Positions 46,665 through 57,779 of a stretch of DNA of 64,000 nucleotides are shown piece after piece. Each line of letters opens with the position of its first letter. Positions within the stretch are counted from its first letter, which is position 1. Origin of the DNA: Datura wrightii (taxonomy: Eukaryota > Streptophyta > Magnoliopsida > Solanales > Solanaceae); contig JASDFA010000010.1 of assembly GCA_035772735.1 (NCBI GenBank), positions 130,885,001 through 130,949,000 on the forward strand, written 5' to 3'. The position numbers were made by a program, and so were the translations under genes. The notes under the pieces are model-generated. The model searched no databases and was not told where the DNA came from. It worked only from the letters and a program-made list of their open reading frames with translations.

Positions 46665-47447
46665 TGTAACACCCCAGAAATGCCTAAGATTAGACCCAGG
46701 AGTTTAAAAATTGAAACTGCTGAAATTGGGGAAAATTATTGTAGAATAAGAGGTTCCACAAATCGTGGGATCAACCAACGACCCATGGGAGAGAATCGTA
46801 AAAGGTGTCTGGTTGTGGGTCAATGGAGACAACGACCGGTCCAATGACTCATTGTAGGGTACAACGAGTCGTCATATGGAACCGTGGTGAGAGTTGGACT
46901 TAAGGTTCAGGGATGCCACGGGCCACCCAACGACCCATCGTGAGGTACCATGGATCATGGTGAGAAGCCATTGTTATCTTAGTGAGGTGGTCAGTGTATG
47001 TAACTGAATAAGACCACGACACGTGGACTCTAGTAACGAGTCGTGGTAAGGCTCGTGATTTGAGAAAGTGCCTAAGCTGATGAAGGAAACAACGGGTGAT
47101 TGGATGACCCATTGCTTAGGTCATTGTGTGAGCTAAGGTTTAGCCTGGATAGTGCAAAGCACGAGTAGACACCACGGGTCATGGTATCCTCCAACGACCC
47201 GTAGGGTCATCTGTTGTTTGGTCTAGTGAGCAGTTTTTGTATGATTTCAGGGTATTTCCATCATTCCTTAGTTCTAGGGGCCTATACTACATTGTTTAAG
47301 GCTCGTTTCAGTGGGTTTAAGAAGGGGAAAACCTATTCTAAGTTATTTATTTCCATGCATGCAAACTTGAGAGGTTCAAGAAGTGATTCAAGCCTAGATT
47401 TCAAGGTTTCCATCCAATTTCCTCTTAGGCTATCAGAGAAGTGGTGG
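46665..47447 (+). repeat. 3' LTR of element E, truncated
   Basis: Begins TGTAACACCCC and follows the 5' LTR for about 783 bases (roughly 90% alike by eye) to AGAAGTGGTGG, then switches to Athila gag. Many differences between the two LTRs are C/T or G/A at CG sites (for example AACGACCC versus AATGACCC). Confidence 0.88.
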
Positions 47448-48200
47448 TTGGAGATCTTCTATAGGTCTCTGAATGCTAACACCAAGGTGGTGGCTGATAC
47501 CGTCGAGGAACCTTTATGAGTCACACCTATGCAGAGGCTACTGAGCTACTTGATAGGATCACCAAAACCAACCGTACATGGCATACTAGAGAGTCAGATA
47601 TCCCGGCTGGTTCTTATGTGGTTGGTATGTCCGCAGAATAGAGAAGAAAAGATGAAGAACGTGATCAAGATATTGCAGAGATAAAGACCAGTATGGAGTT
47701 TCTTTCCAAGTACTTGATGGGAGTCGGAGCGGAGAAAGTAAATGTTGTGGGTTCTCAGGGCAAGACCCCGAGAAATGATGGATGTGAATCTGAGTATGAG
47801 GAAGAAGCTAACTATTTAAATCATCAAAGGGCGGGTTTCCGTAAACACCCAAGGGACTAACCAAGACTCTTGGCGTCAAGGTCAAGGGAACCAAGGTCGG
47901 AACTTTTACAAGGATAAGAATTACAACCGAGGCCAATACCTAGATAATGGAGACTGGAAGAAGCGCAAGGAGTACAAGAACGATAGAAGCAGTCTCTATG
48001 TTCCTCCAAGAATTCGTGAGCCAGAGTCCAGTGGTTCAACGGTTGAAGACATGCTGTCCAAATAACTCAAGAAGATGGAGACAATAGATAGCCACTTTAA
48101 GGAGCTCCACACTGATATTTCTGGTTTAGATCAAAAGGTGGAGTCATATGTCGTGGCCATCAAGCAAATTAAGTAGCAGATGATTCAGATGTCTATTGCA
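47448..48200 (+). pseudogene. gag: Athila gag, C-terminal part (element H)
   Basis: EIFYRSLNANTKVVADTVEE (47455-47512), RITKTNRTWHTRESD and SYVVGMSAE (47555-47638), EIKTSMEFLSKYLMGVGAE (47680-47738), then a low-complexity Asn/Gln/Arg-rich stretch with shifts, and VESYVVAIKQIK (48140-48173). A TAG at 48174-48176 sits at the gag/protease boundary, at the alignment position where element I has TAA. Reads collinearly with gag of elements A and I. Confidence 0.82.
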
Positions 48201-49130
48201 ATGAATCAGAGTTAGAAAGGCACACTTCCCAGCAACACAGTGAAAAATTCCAAAAATGACATTCATTGCATGGCGGTCACTACTAGGAGTGGGAAGGCAA
48301 CAGTTGATCCTCCTAGGCCGATTGTAATTAAGGAGTCAAAAAAGCCCGTCTCGATGAATGATGACAGTGTAGGAGATTTTTGCAAAAACCCAACTTTGGT
48401 TGGAGATTCAGATGTGAAAACTTCTCCAAGTAATGCAAAGGAGCAAGGAGCTTCCCATGAGAAGGAAAAGGAGTAGCAACAAAAGTTTACATCGATCCCT
48501 AGACCTACTCTTCCTTATCCAAAGTGTTTGAAGAAAAAAGCCGAAGATGTGAAGTATCAAAAATTTATTTTTATGCTTAAGCAGTTGTCGGTGAACATCC
48601 CATTAGTTGAGGCACTTGAGCAGATGTCTAGCTATGCCAAATTTATAAAGGACCTCGTCACTAGGAAAAGGACTGTAAGTTTCAAACCTGTCGATAATTT
48701 ACATAACTGTGGTGCCATAACTACACGGGTCCTAGCTCAAAAGCAGGAAGACCCAGGTGATTTTACTATACCTTGCACCATTGGGGATGTCGAGTTTGCA
48801 AGGGCGTTTTTTGACCTGGGAGCTAGCATAAATTTGATGCCGCTAGCAATGTATAAAAAATTGGGCTTAGGAGCCCCCACACCGACCACTATGCGTCTTT
48901 TGATGGCCGACATAACTGTTAAAAAGCTGGTGGGGGTCCTTTTTGATGTGCTTGTCAAAGTGGAAAAATTTATATTCCCAACAGACTTCGTGATTCTGGA
49001 CTGCGAAGTCGATTCTGAGGTCCCCATCATTTTGGGGTGACCACTCCTTGCAATTGCTAGGGCCCTAGTAGATGTGGAGGCAGGCCCAGTTTAAATTCAA
49101 GTTAAACAAAGAAGAGGTCACATTTAACAT
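48201..49130 (+). pseudogene. pro: Athila aspartic protease (element H)
   Basis: MAVTTRSGKATVDPPRP (48270-48320) begins the domain region; PYPKCLKKK, FIFMLKQLSVNIPLVEALEQ, then the active site FFDLGASINLMPLAMYKKLG (48807-48867) and VDSEVPIILG at 49010-49039. A TAG at 48474-48476 (CAG expected) and a TGA at 49038-49040 (CGA expected) interrupt one otherwise continuous frame from 48240. After the protease the sequence goes into the hairpin module within 160 bases. Confidence 0.85.
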
Positions 49131-49197
49131 TTGTTGGACCATGAAGAAACTAAGGGAATTCAACAAGGTCTCAACACTGGAGGACGGATATGAATTA

Positions 49198-49361
49198 CTT
49201 GACGAATTCTGAGTAGTCAAGAGACTTGCATCGTGTCGCGATGTTAAATCAGGAGTTGCATGGGAGGCAACCCATGGAGGCATTTTGGTGAAGTCTGAGT
49301 AGCCAAAACACACACGTCATGCCTCGACATTAAATCAAGCGCTTATTGGGAGGCAACCCAA
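49198..49361 (+). ncRNA. Tandem duplicated hairpin module (element H)
   Basis: Two successive copies. Copy 1: CTTGAC/GTCAAG around a 12-base loop GAATTCTGAGTA (49198-49221); CATCG/CGATG around TGTCG (49229-49243); CATGGG/CCCATG around AGGCAA (49259-49276). Copy 2: TTTTGGT/GCCAAAA around GAAGTCTGAGTA (49283-49308); GTCA/CGAC around TGCCT (49316-49328, one mismatch); TTGGG/CCCAA around AGGCAA (49346-49361). Loop sizes 12, 5 and 6 repeat in both copies although the stems differ. Confidence 0.6.
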
Positions 49362-49479
49362 GTTGTAAATGTAAGAAAAATATAGTGTTTACATTTGTTA
49401 ATGGGTGCAGGTGATTAAGATGGAAAATTTGAAGTTGGAACCAAAATATGGAACTTCAGTTCTAGTGAAAAATGTCACA

Positions 49480-50622
49480 GAACGAGTCATCATTTGAACT
49501 GATGACTCGTTCAGTCCAATTGTGAAGACAATCCCAGAAAAAGGGGAGCAACGATTGACTTAACGGCTCATCTCTTGTGGAAATGAATCGTGAGGTCCTC
49601 CGTCATGTACACTAGATCAAAGGTAGAATCAAATGGAGAAGGGTGATAACGAATCACTCAACGAATTGTTGGGACAACAAACGAGTCGTTAAGTGACCCG
49701 TCATGTAGCTACGATAGTTCAAGGACCACAACTCAGGCCACGACTCGTTGGGTTATACCACAAGTCATTGCTTGACTCGTTAGGTCCCAGGTAAGGTTTC
49801 TTTAGAACAAGCACTTAAAAATTCCAAACAAATCATTTTTCTCCCTCACGATCCGTTACATGGGTCATGGTGAAGTTAAATATTCGAAACCCATGACTCA
49901 TTACAATCAATCACTGAGGATCGTTCAAACCAGAATTTACAACTCAACCTCATCGAAAAATCCTTGAAATTGCACTCACAAAAGTAACCACGCACACACA
50001 ATCACACTTCCCATCTCTGCTAAAGCATCTTATGAGTATATTTTTCTCAGTTAATTATGAGTATCTCTTGCATTTAGATAAGATTTTTTTGGAACTCATG
50101 TTTTGAATGACCTTGAAATTGTTTGATTAATATGGTACTCGTTCAGCTTGTTGATTCAATTCGATAGTAAGCTTAGGTAGTCGATGATATCAAAGAATTG
50201 ATTGAACTAGAATTGAGGGACTTGTAACTGAGTTCTTGTGTGAATGTTGGATTGAAAATGGTAGTGGATGAAGATGACTAGATAGGTAAACTGAAACTCT
50301 TGAGCACGAGCTACATCATGAGTCGTTAGATCATCAAATGACTCGTTGTGTAGCCCGTCCTGAGTGGAAAATAAGCTCAAGAGACCAGTTTACCTAATGA
50401 CTAACTTAACGACTCATTTCCTTAGGTAACGACTCATTGGGACCTGTTGTTAAGTACACTGGTTCAACATGAAGGAAGGATGGTTTGAGACAACGAGGGA
50501 CCTCACAAGTCGTTTCTAGTGGAAACAACTCATTTAGTCACTTGTTAGGTCCACTGAGCAGTAGTTTAAAAGTGTTTTTGTGTCATCTCATCTGGTATAC
50601 TAACAATGTTTCCATAGGTACA
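49480..50622 (+). promoter_or_regulatory. Promoter-like leader upstream of ORF3 (element H)
   Basis: Array of AACGA/TCGTT words at 49480-49900, including AACGAGTCGTT at 49680-49690, identical to a site in the element's own LTR (54890-54900). Then an AT-box-like CACTTAAAAATT (49812-49823), a pyrimidine-rich stretch with CATTTTTCTCCCTC, and TATGAGTATATTTTTCTC (about 50030-50048), matching the donor AAAGGTATGTTTTCCTC of element I. A second array lies at 50310-50530, and an acceptor-like TTTCCATAG ends at 50617, just before the ORF3 ATG. Promoter and intron are inferred. Confidence 0.4.
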
Positions 50623-52793
50623 ATGGATCTGAGGGGTACACCAAAGCAAGGTCCGGCAAAGAAACAAGTGCCAGAAATAAGTCAACCATCATACAACAGA
50701 CTTCGGGATGAGCCATCCTCCTCCGAAGAGTCAAGTGGCTCGAAGGAGGAATATGAAGTGTTCGAAGAGCAATTGGTGCGGAGATCAACTAGGGCTAGGG
50801 CTCCACGAAATTCAAATCCGACAGTCCTGGTCGATGCTCCTACTTCACTGGCAAGTAATCTGCTCAGCCATACAAATGAGAATGTCAAGGCTGCAGCCGC
50901 AATTTCTCCTGAGGGCAGCATAGCTGGGCAAAATACAAAGGTAGCTGATGAGTCACATGCTCAGCAAGGGGACTCCGATGATGAATTGACCGAGACCTCG
51001 AACACATCAAATGACCAACCAAGGAACATGCAGAGATGGTGTGTTCATGGTATGAGTGCCATATATAACAGAGATATTGCTCCTAATGAAAAAGGACATC
51101 TGAAGAGGAGCATATACGAGGAGCCGAGGCTGGTCACCACGGGACTTAAGGACCTTCCAAAGCTGCAAGCTGTGTTTGACAAGTACAGGTTCGGGTGGTT
51201 GACCGAGCTATTAGGAAGCTACAACCCATGCTTAGTCAGAGAATTCTATGCGGCCTACGGAACCACATTTTCGCATTTTCCATTAGGGGGCCAAGACTGG
51301 AAAAAGAGGCCTGCCTTGATGTAGGTGTTGGTTTGAGAGACTCTGGTGGATATATTTAAGAGGACGATCTCTAGGCTACTATATGGACCAGACGATCATG
51401 CCCCAATGAACACAGCTGAGTTCGATCATAGGCTATACGAGCTAAAGAAAGTTGAGACTAAGAAGTTGAATAGTGAGGAGTGCATCAGACAATACACCTA
51501 GCTATCTCGGGTCATTGCCATAAGAGGTTCATTGGTTGAATGGTTGCATGGTATTGAGTCTCAGATCAAGAAGGCCACACTTAATTTTCAAGCTAAGTTT
51601 TGGTGGACACTGGTGCGGCACGGGCTGGTACCAACCAGCAATGATAACATTCTCACACCTAACAGAGCGGGATTGGTAGCCAGCATTATAGATGGATACG
51701 CCATCAATTCCCCACGATACATTGCTGAAGAGATTAGAGAGCGGACCATCAATGACGGTATGATTCCCTTCCCATGTTTGATTGATAGACTCTGTTAGGA
51801 GTCCAAAGTGTCAGAATTTCCATCAGTTGACTAGAGAATAGTGGTTCAGAAGATTACGGATATTGGGTTTATCAGAGATGAGACAAACCCAGTATCGACA
51901 GCGAGGAGTCAGTCTGCCACATCCGCTAGAGCGATCATAATAGCAGAGGAATTTGGCAGTGGTATGCAGACCGATGCTGCATAGTTCACTAATTTGGCGG
52001 CTGAGGCTATTAATGATAGAGAGATGGGTAGCCAGCCTGAGGCTACAGATGCAGCAGACACCTCCGCACCTGCTGAGCTTCCCGAGTCATCATCCACCGC
52101 AGCAGCACCTAGACCACCAGTTGCTCCTCCAAGAGCCACTACATCCGACCTAGTTACGATTTCTCGGGAATTTTTGGTTGATATGGCTAGGCGGCTAGCT
52201 AAGGCCGAAAAGCAGTAGGCACACATGACTCTATAAGTTAAAGTTTTGATGGAGCAGGTAAATCCATGGGTGTCGAAAGAGTTGGAGGCATTGTCCATGT
52301 ACATGGCCGGTTGGACACTTTCAAGAGAATAATGGATGAGCGCCTTGTGTAGTTATAGGCGCCTGAATTGGCAAAATAGTATGCAGAGCTAGGATCACTC
52401 AGAGCCGAGGTACGGGATTTGGCCTCACGATAGCTAGCTGTAGTACCTCCACCGGTGCTTCCCGTGATAGATGATGAATTTGAAGAAGAGCTACCACCAA
52501 TTTTTGATTTTATTACTGAGGAGCCGGTGGCACATGATAAAGGAAAAAGCCCTCATGAGGAGGCAAGCTTTGAAGATGATGCTTCTCTTCTCCGTCAGCA
52601 AAAATTAGAGCGGAGTGAGATGGAGAGAGCGCTGCATGTATCGAAAGAGGAGGCTCGACAGAGAGCCTAAACTGAGGCAGCCAGAGCTCGTGGAGAAGGG
52701 ACGAGATCCTTTGGATCTGAAAATGCACTAAGTCAAGATGGTAATGTTGTAGATAACATTGGAAGCGTATCTACACCTCCATCGACCAGGTAG
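50623..52793 (+). pseudogene. Athila ORF3, plant-transposon-domain protein (element H)
   Basis: ATG at 50623 (MDLRGTPKQGPAKKQ). N-terminal third: charged and Ser-rich (PSSSEESSGSKEEYE, VRRSTRARAPRN). Central domain: MQRWCVHGMSAIYNRD, LQAVFDKYRFGWLTELLG and CLVREFYAAYGTTFSHF (to 51324), continuing past stops with LVDIFKRTISRLLYGPDD, VEWLHGIESQIKKATL and LVPTSNDNILTPNRAGLVA. C-terminal part: Ala/Pro/Thr-rich, then a possible coiled coil with LLRQQKLERSEMERALHVSK (52580-52660). One frame runs from 50623 to about 52240, broken by stops at about 51322, 51337, 51499, 51796, 51832, 51982 and 52216, nearly all at expected CAG or CGA codons. One frameshift near 52290; end TAG at 52791-52793. Function unknown. 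Confidence 0.75.
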
Positions 52794-54390
52794 ATGACAC
52801 ATTGGTCGCAAAGCTATGTTCCCTATTTCTCGAGTTTTGTGTGATATATATGCGTCGAGGAAGACGCATGCTTTTCTTGATTGGGGCGAGGAGAGATACC
52901 TGTGCATTTCTTTTGCTGAACATAACCCGAGGGTCTTTCTTGCCAAATATCTTTTCCCTCAGTGTTCCTTTGACACTTTTAGGGTTTTATGTTTTTTTTT
53001 GTGATTGTTTGTGTCAGTCAAAAGAAAGTTAGGTGAACTTAAGGCAGTCAGGAGCTTACATTATTGATTTTTGTTGAACTGAGAATTTGATACCCCTCAT
53101 AAAAATTTTTATGTGTATGTTAAAGTTGACAAATATAACCTTTGTGAATCTTTGCATGGCATTGAAACTGTGAACATGTTTACCATTATATGGTTGTACC
53201 TGAACTAGCAGTTAGTAGAAGTGATGATGTTGACCTGTGCTATGTGAGTGAGGTTTAATAGCTAATTTTGGCTGTGTGTGTCAATCTAGAACTTGCCTGG
53301 TTAATTGTACCGAGTTAGAGGATAGGAAACTAGGAAAGGATCATAGGACATTTTTGATTTATGAGCCTACTTTAGCCTTAAAAGACCTACCGGAAGAGAA
53401 TAAAAATCCCTTAATCCAAATGTTTGAGCTTAAATCAACCTTTCTTTTTGTTTACGCCAATTCACCTTCCTTCTTTTATTAAGAATGAACCTATTTTGGC
53501 CCTGGTCCCTCCTTGGACATTGTGAACCTCAACTCAGGAAAATCGCCTAAGTTAAGGGTGGCTATTATAGGGGTAATTAAGAAGAGTAGGGTGGAATAAA
53601 AATCGGGTAATGAAAAAGGAAAGAGTGGATGCGGTATGCATAATGAAAAGAAAAGAAAGAAATAAAAAAATTGTTGTCAGAGAGCAAGAAAAGAAAAGAA
53701 AAGAAAGATGTGACATCAACGACTGCTTGAATGAAGAGAAACCGCACCTGTAGTTGCAAATGCAAATAAAAGAAGAAGCAAGTAAGGAAAAGGGGAGAAA
53801 ATAGAAAAAAAAGGTTAAAAGTGGAGTCAAGAAGTGTGTAGTTCCAAGGAGGGTTAAGCTACTAATTCCATATGTACCATACTCGAACCTCAGCCTACGT
53901 TGCAAGCCTAAAAAGTCCAATAGTGATCTTGGTTACTTTTCTGAAAATTGAGGCATTGAAAGTAAAGGCAATCCTATGGTATTGCATGCACACAGTTAGA
54001 ATTTCTTTGTGAGAGAGTGTGAATATTACCTAGTCCCAAGAGAAATATATTGAAATAATCATATAAACATGTGTGAGTATGGGACTTCTTTGAGGTGAGA
54101 GCATTTGGTCAACAAAATCATCTGCAAATTGTCTGGGTCAGTGTTATAGATTTATGTGTGTGGTTGCAAGTGATAGTTTTTTTCCATGTTTTGATTCCTC
54201 TGTGTTTGGTTGGAAATTTTTTATATGCATTGTGATTTGAGTTGATATGATGAAGGAGGGGTTAGAAAATTCGATTTGATGAATAAATGTGACTGTCGTA
54301 AGTATCCTAGAGTTCTTTCGATTGAAGCATCAAAATAGTTTAGTTTATTTTATTTTGTTTTGTTTTTGCCTGAGGACATGCAAAAGTTCT
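52794..54390 (+). other. Non-coding 3' region of element H
   Basis: No supportable gene. Holds a strongly purine-rich tract at 53620-53830 (AAAAGAAAAGAAAG-type runs), GGTCCCT and GGACATTGTGAACCTC near 53505-53530 shared with the relic at 19708, and AT-rich DNA up to the polypurine tract. Confidence 0.6.
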
Positions 54391-54403
54391 AAGTTGAGGG
54401 TGT
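54391..54403 (+). other. Polypurine tract of element H
   Basis: AAGTTGAGGGTGT directly before the LTR start TGATATACCG. Confidence 0.7.
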
Positions 54404-56007
54404 TGATATACCGTGGATTTACAGCACTTTCGATGCTTAAAACCAAGAAACTATGCACATTCTAGGTATTTTATATAGGTATGAGGTGTTTTGTGTTTAA
54501 TGTTGCAGGAAAATAGGTTCAGAAGTGAAATGGACAAATTCATGCTTAAAACAACTGAACAGATGACTGCAAGGCACTTCACTAGTCGATGACACCTAGC
54601 ACGTCTTGTTGCTGAAGTTGTGGGAAAATATTGAGTTTTGAAGATACAGAAACAGTGTACCTAATGGGTTGAGGGAACGACTCATTACATCTGGTAACGA
54701 GCCATGAAGACAGTCGTGAAGACTAGGAGAGGAATTATTGAAGAGTTAGCCAGTGAAGTTGACGGACGATGTAATGAGTCGTTGCCTGACCAAACGACTC
54801 ATTGGGAAACCACTGGAGCCACTCATAGGGTGCAGTGGAAATTTGAGAAGGTTGGACCACGAGAGGCCTAGCGACTCATTCCCAGGCACAACGAGTCGTT
54901 AGGTGACCCCTTGCCACAACTGAGTTTGATGCTGAGGACAACAGATTTTAGCAAGGCACTACTCCTCAAAAGTCCTAACAAATCGTTATAGAGCCCGTGA
55001 CCACTAATGACCTGGTTTCTAGTTTTATTTAGGAAAAGGTTTTCTTAGAACTATAAATACACTGTTTAGGTTTATTTTAATGTGACACAATTAGAAGGTT
55101 TATTATTACTATTTTTCATATAGATTTTGCTATTGTACGATTATTCTTGGTTCAAGAAATAAGGTTTACAATGTTGTTCTTAAATTTGAGGATCAAAAGC
55201 AACATTGGAATTTATTCATCAAGTTTGGAGTTTTATTCAATTTACTTGGTTTTCTTCTACAATAATTTTTAAGTTGCAATTATTATTTATTCAATATTTT
55301 GTGATTGTGATCCTTCAAACATGAGTAGCTAAACCCATAACTGGGGTTGTGGGAACCAAGATGAATTAACACATATAGGTGAAACGCTTAGTGATTCTTG
55401 AAAGGGGTTTAATGCATGTATTGTTTTTCCGTTCGTTTTAATTGATTCTTGACGGTTGCAAACGTTAGGGCTTTCCTTATTCTTACTTACTGGACCAAGG
55501 AGGTAATGAATGGGAAAAGGGATTAACAACGGAGATTTGAGGCTATCAACCTTCATCTAATAGCTTGAACTTGTACAGGATAGCTAAACTGATATTAAGG
55601 GTAAGGGTTAATTAAGCATACACCCGTGTACGGACCAAGTTGCGTGGTGATAAGCATCTAGATAGGGGACCAACAATTTAGGTGAACCTAACTTACCGAT
55701 ATTGCATGTTAAACACCAAAATAGATCACTACTGTTAAAGCCTTGTGGTTATGAAGTCTTGGGGAACACAATCTTAGTCAAGTTGTTAATTGAATACAAA
55801 CCAAATTTGACTAAAGCATTTAGTAGTTTTTACTCATAACTAGTAGTTTATTTATTTCCCCCTTAGGAAATAAGTAACGCGATAGTAACAGCTATTCGCA
55901 TTAACTCAAGTTCTTTCCATATTCATTGTGGGATCGACCCCAACCTCTAGTTGGGTTCTATATTTGACATCGACCGCTTTATATCTCAATTGCAAGGTGT
56001 AATTGGG
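54404..56007 (+). repeat. Athila LTR shared by H (3') and G (5')
   Basis: About 1.6 kb from TGATATACCGTGG; the 3' end is lost at about GGTGTAATTGGG. AG acceptor-like site at 54508, AACGA/TCGTT array 54590-54980 (AACGAGTCGTT at 54890-54900), TATAAATA at 55052-55059, conserved GTGGGATCGACCCCAAC near 55930. The left edge has a polypurine tract, marking it as a 3' LTR of H; the right edge runs straight into the middle of gag with no primer site. Confidence 0.83.
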
Positions 56008-56889
56008 AAAACATCATTAAGCTCATATTGTTTCCGCTCTCGTTGATTGGTGATGCCAAGGAGTGGCTTCAAAATGAGCCAGCAAGTTCTTTCACCACCT
56101 GTGAGGTTCTTTCCAATGATTTCATCAATAGGTTCTTCTCTTCAAGGAGGATAAAAGAGTTGAGAGGGAAGATCTTTGGTTTTGTGCAAAGAGATGGTGA
56201 GACCTTTACTCAGGGCTGGGAGCGATAGAAGGGCTACTTGAGAGATTGCCCGCATCATATGCAGCCGTAGGAGATTATCAAGCACAATTTTATAGAAGGT
56301 CTAAAATCAGAGTCAAAAATCTTGCTTGATGCTACTACACAGGGACGAATTTTGTCCAAGAGCTATGATGAGATAGAAGCTCATTTGAATCTCATGTCAG
56401 TGGGGAGTCAAGATTATCAGGACTCGGGTAGAGAGTTCACAATAGCCAATGTGCCAGGAATGCTCGAGGTAGATGGTGTAGCAACAATCCAAGTTAGTTG
56501 GTGAATGTGATCAACAAGCTTATGACCACACCAGTAGGAAGTCAGGTGCAACTAGTCCACCAGGTCTAGACTCCACCGCCATTATGTGAGGTGTTTGGAG
56601 AAGGACACATTTATTCAGGTTGTCCACTAAACCTAGAGTCTGTATATTTTGTTGGACAACAAGATTGTGGTTGAGGTTTTGCAGGTAATAATTACAAACA
56701 GGGCTATAGGAATGCAAAAAATACCTCATGGGGTGGGAATAAAATTTCCAAATTCCCCAGAACAACTATCTAAGACCTCAGGGCCAATAGCTTGGCAGTT
56801 CACTAGAAGAGACAATGAAGCAGTGGATGGTTCAGCGGACTCAGGTGGTTAATGAGATGTAGAAGTTCATCCATGAGCTGGAGAGATAA
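56008..56889 (+). pseudogene. gag: Athila gag, middle and C-terminal part (interior G)
   Basis: FPLSLIGDAKEWLQNEPASS (56030-56090), FINRFFSSRRIKELRGKIF, FVQRDGETFTQGWER, DCPHHMQP, FIEGLKSESKILLDATTQGR and SYDEIEAHLNLMS (to 56400), MLEVDGVA, then a Gln/Asn-rich part with shifts and ELER before a TAA at 56887-56889. The primer site and first third of gag are missing between the LTR and this stretch. Confidence 0.85.
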
Positions 56890-57570
56890 ATGGGGCAATT
56901 ATCCTTTCAGCAGACTAACAGACCACAAGGGACACTCCCGAGTAACACCGAGAAGAACCTCAAGGAAAATGTGAGTGCAATTTCTTTGCGCAGTGGTAAA
57001 GAGCTAGGTGAGGTGATCCCCAGAGATAAGAAAGTTGATGTAGAGCAGGTTGTGATGTCTAGACAAGAGGTTGGTGAGTCAAGCAACTCAAAACCAAAAT
57101 TGGTAGAAGTCAGACCACTCTCTCCTTTTCCACAAAGGTTTAAGAAGCAGAAGGAAGACGCAACTTGCTAGAAATTTCTTGATGTGTTGAAGTAGGTACA
57201 TGTTAGATTGCTGTTAGTGGAGCTTTTATGGGAAGTTCTAAAATATTCCATGTATTCGAAGGATATTGTGGCAAAAAGAGGAGGCTTACGGAGTTTGAGA
57301 CCGTATCTCTCACAGAAGAGTGCAGTTCTCGGGTGTAGAACAAAATTCCAAATAAGCGGAAAGACCCCAGGGGCTTCACCATTCCATGGTGATTGGGAAC
57401 AAAGAAGTTGGTTCCGCACTGTGTGAATTGGGTGCAAGCATTAATCTGAAGCCTACATCCTTGTTCAGAACCTTGGATTTAGGTGAATCACGTCCTACCA
57501 TGGTGACATTGTAGCTTATCGACTGGTCTCTTGCTTATCCTGATAGAATTATGGAAGTACAACAGGTGAT
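56890..57570 (+). pseudogene. pro: Athila aspartic protease (interior G), degraded
   Basis: GQLSFQQTNRPQGTLPSN and SAISLRSGKELGEV (56890-57010) precede PFPQRFKKQKEDATC; then VHVRLLLVE, KYSMYSKDIVAKR (57240-57280), after shifts CELGASINL around 57420-57447, where the catalytic Asp is Glu, and DRIMEVQQV near 57545. At least two shifts and several stops. The sequence then enters the hairpin module with no trace of reverse transcriptase. Confidence 0.75.
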
Positions 57571-57578
57571 CCTAATCA

Positions 57579-57705
57579 TCTCACTCGATTAAAGGAGTGA
57601 GAATTCTTGCGTTGTGCTGCGATGTTAAATAAAGCAATGCACGGGAGGAAACCTATGAATGTCGTTCCACGACTATAACTATGGCGCTTGGTGGGAGGAA
57701 ACCCA
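57579..57705 (+). ncRNA. Hairpin module (interior G)
   Basis: TCTCACTC/GAGTGAGA around GATTAAAG (57579-57602); CGTTG/CGATG around TGCTG with two G-U pairs (57610-57624); a weakened GGGAGGAAACCT (57643-57654); then a second GTCG/CGAC around TTCCA (57661-57673) and TGGG/CCCA around AGGAAA (57692-57705). Same order as in H, with different stem bases. Confidence 0.5.
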
Positions 57706-57779
57706 TCTTTCTAAAGTTTTTTGGTTTTGTAGAGATGAACAGGGGTTTTGAGGCAAAAAGAGCTGGGAAAATGAGATAA

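Larger units (their letters stand above)
39205..47447 (+). mobile_element. Tekay-type element E, primer site deleted and 3' LTR truncated
   Basis: Full 5' LTR, gag, protease, reverse transcriptase, RNase H, integrase, chromodomain-like tail, polypurine tract and the first 783 bp of the 3' LTR. About 90 bases with the primer site are missing between the LTR end and the leader: the leader resumes at TTTCATGATC, which in element 1 lies well downstream of its primer site. The 3' end is fused to Athila gag near 47447, so no target duplication can be read. Confidence 0.9.
47448..56007 (+). mobile_element. Athila-type element H, 5' truncated: gag, protease, module, ORF3, 3' LTR
   Basis: The interior starts in the middle of gag at the break with element E's LTR and runs through protease, two hairpin modules, a promoter-like leader, ORF3, 3' non-coding DNA and a polypurine tract to the LTR at 54404-56007. 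There is no reverse transcriptase, RNase H or integrase between protease and ORF3. The same LTR abuts another Athila interior (G) on its right, so it may be shared. Confidence 0.83.

Noticed and set aside
49480..50530. CRISPR-like spaced repeats (ACGACTCGT words)
   Set aside because: Spacing is irregular, repeats are about 9-11 bases and degenerate, and the context is a eukaryotic retrotransposon.
51909..52304. 131-codon minus-strand frame opposite ORF3 of element H
   Set aside because: Antisense shadow of the Ala/Pro/Thr-rich part of ORF3, whose codon bias keeps the opposite strand open.
53620..53830. Purine-rich tract as a possible second polypurine primer
   Set aside because: Long, low-complexity and of mixed composition, with no LTR next to it; the true tract is at 54391-54403.
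53552..53920. 122-codon minus-strand hydrophobic frame
   Set aside because: Phe/Leu/Ser-rich only because it is antisense to the purine-rich tract; it looks like membrane segments by composition alone.
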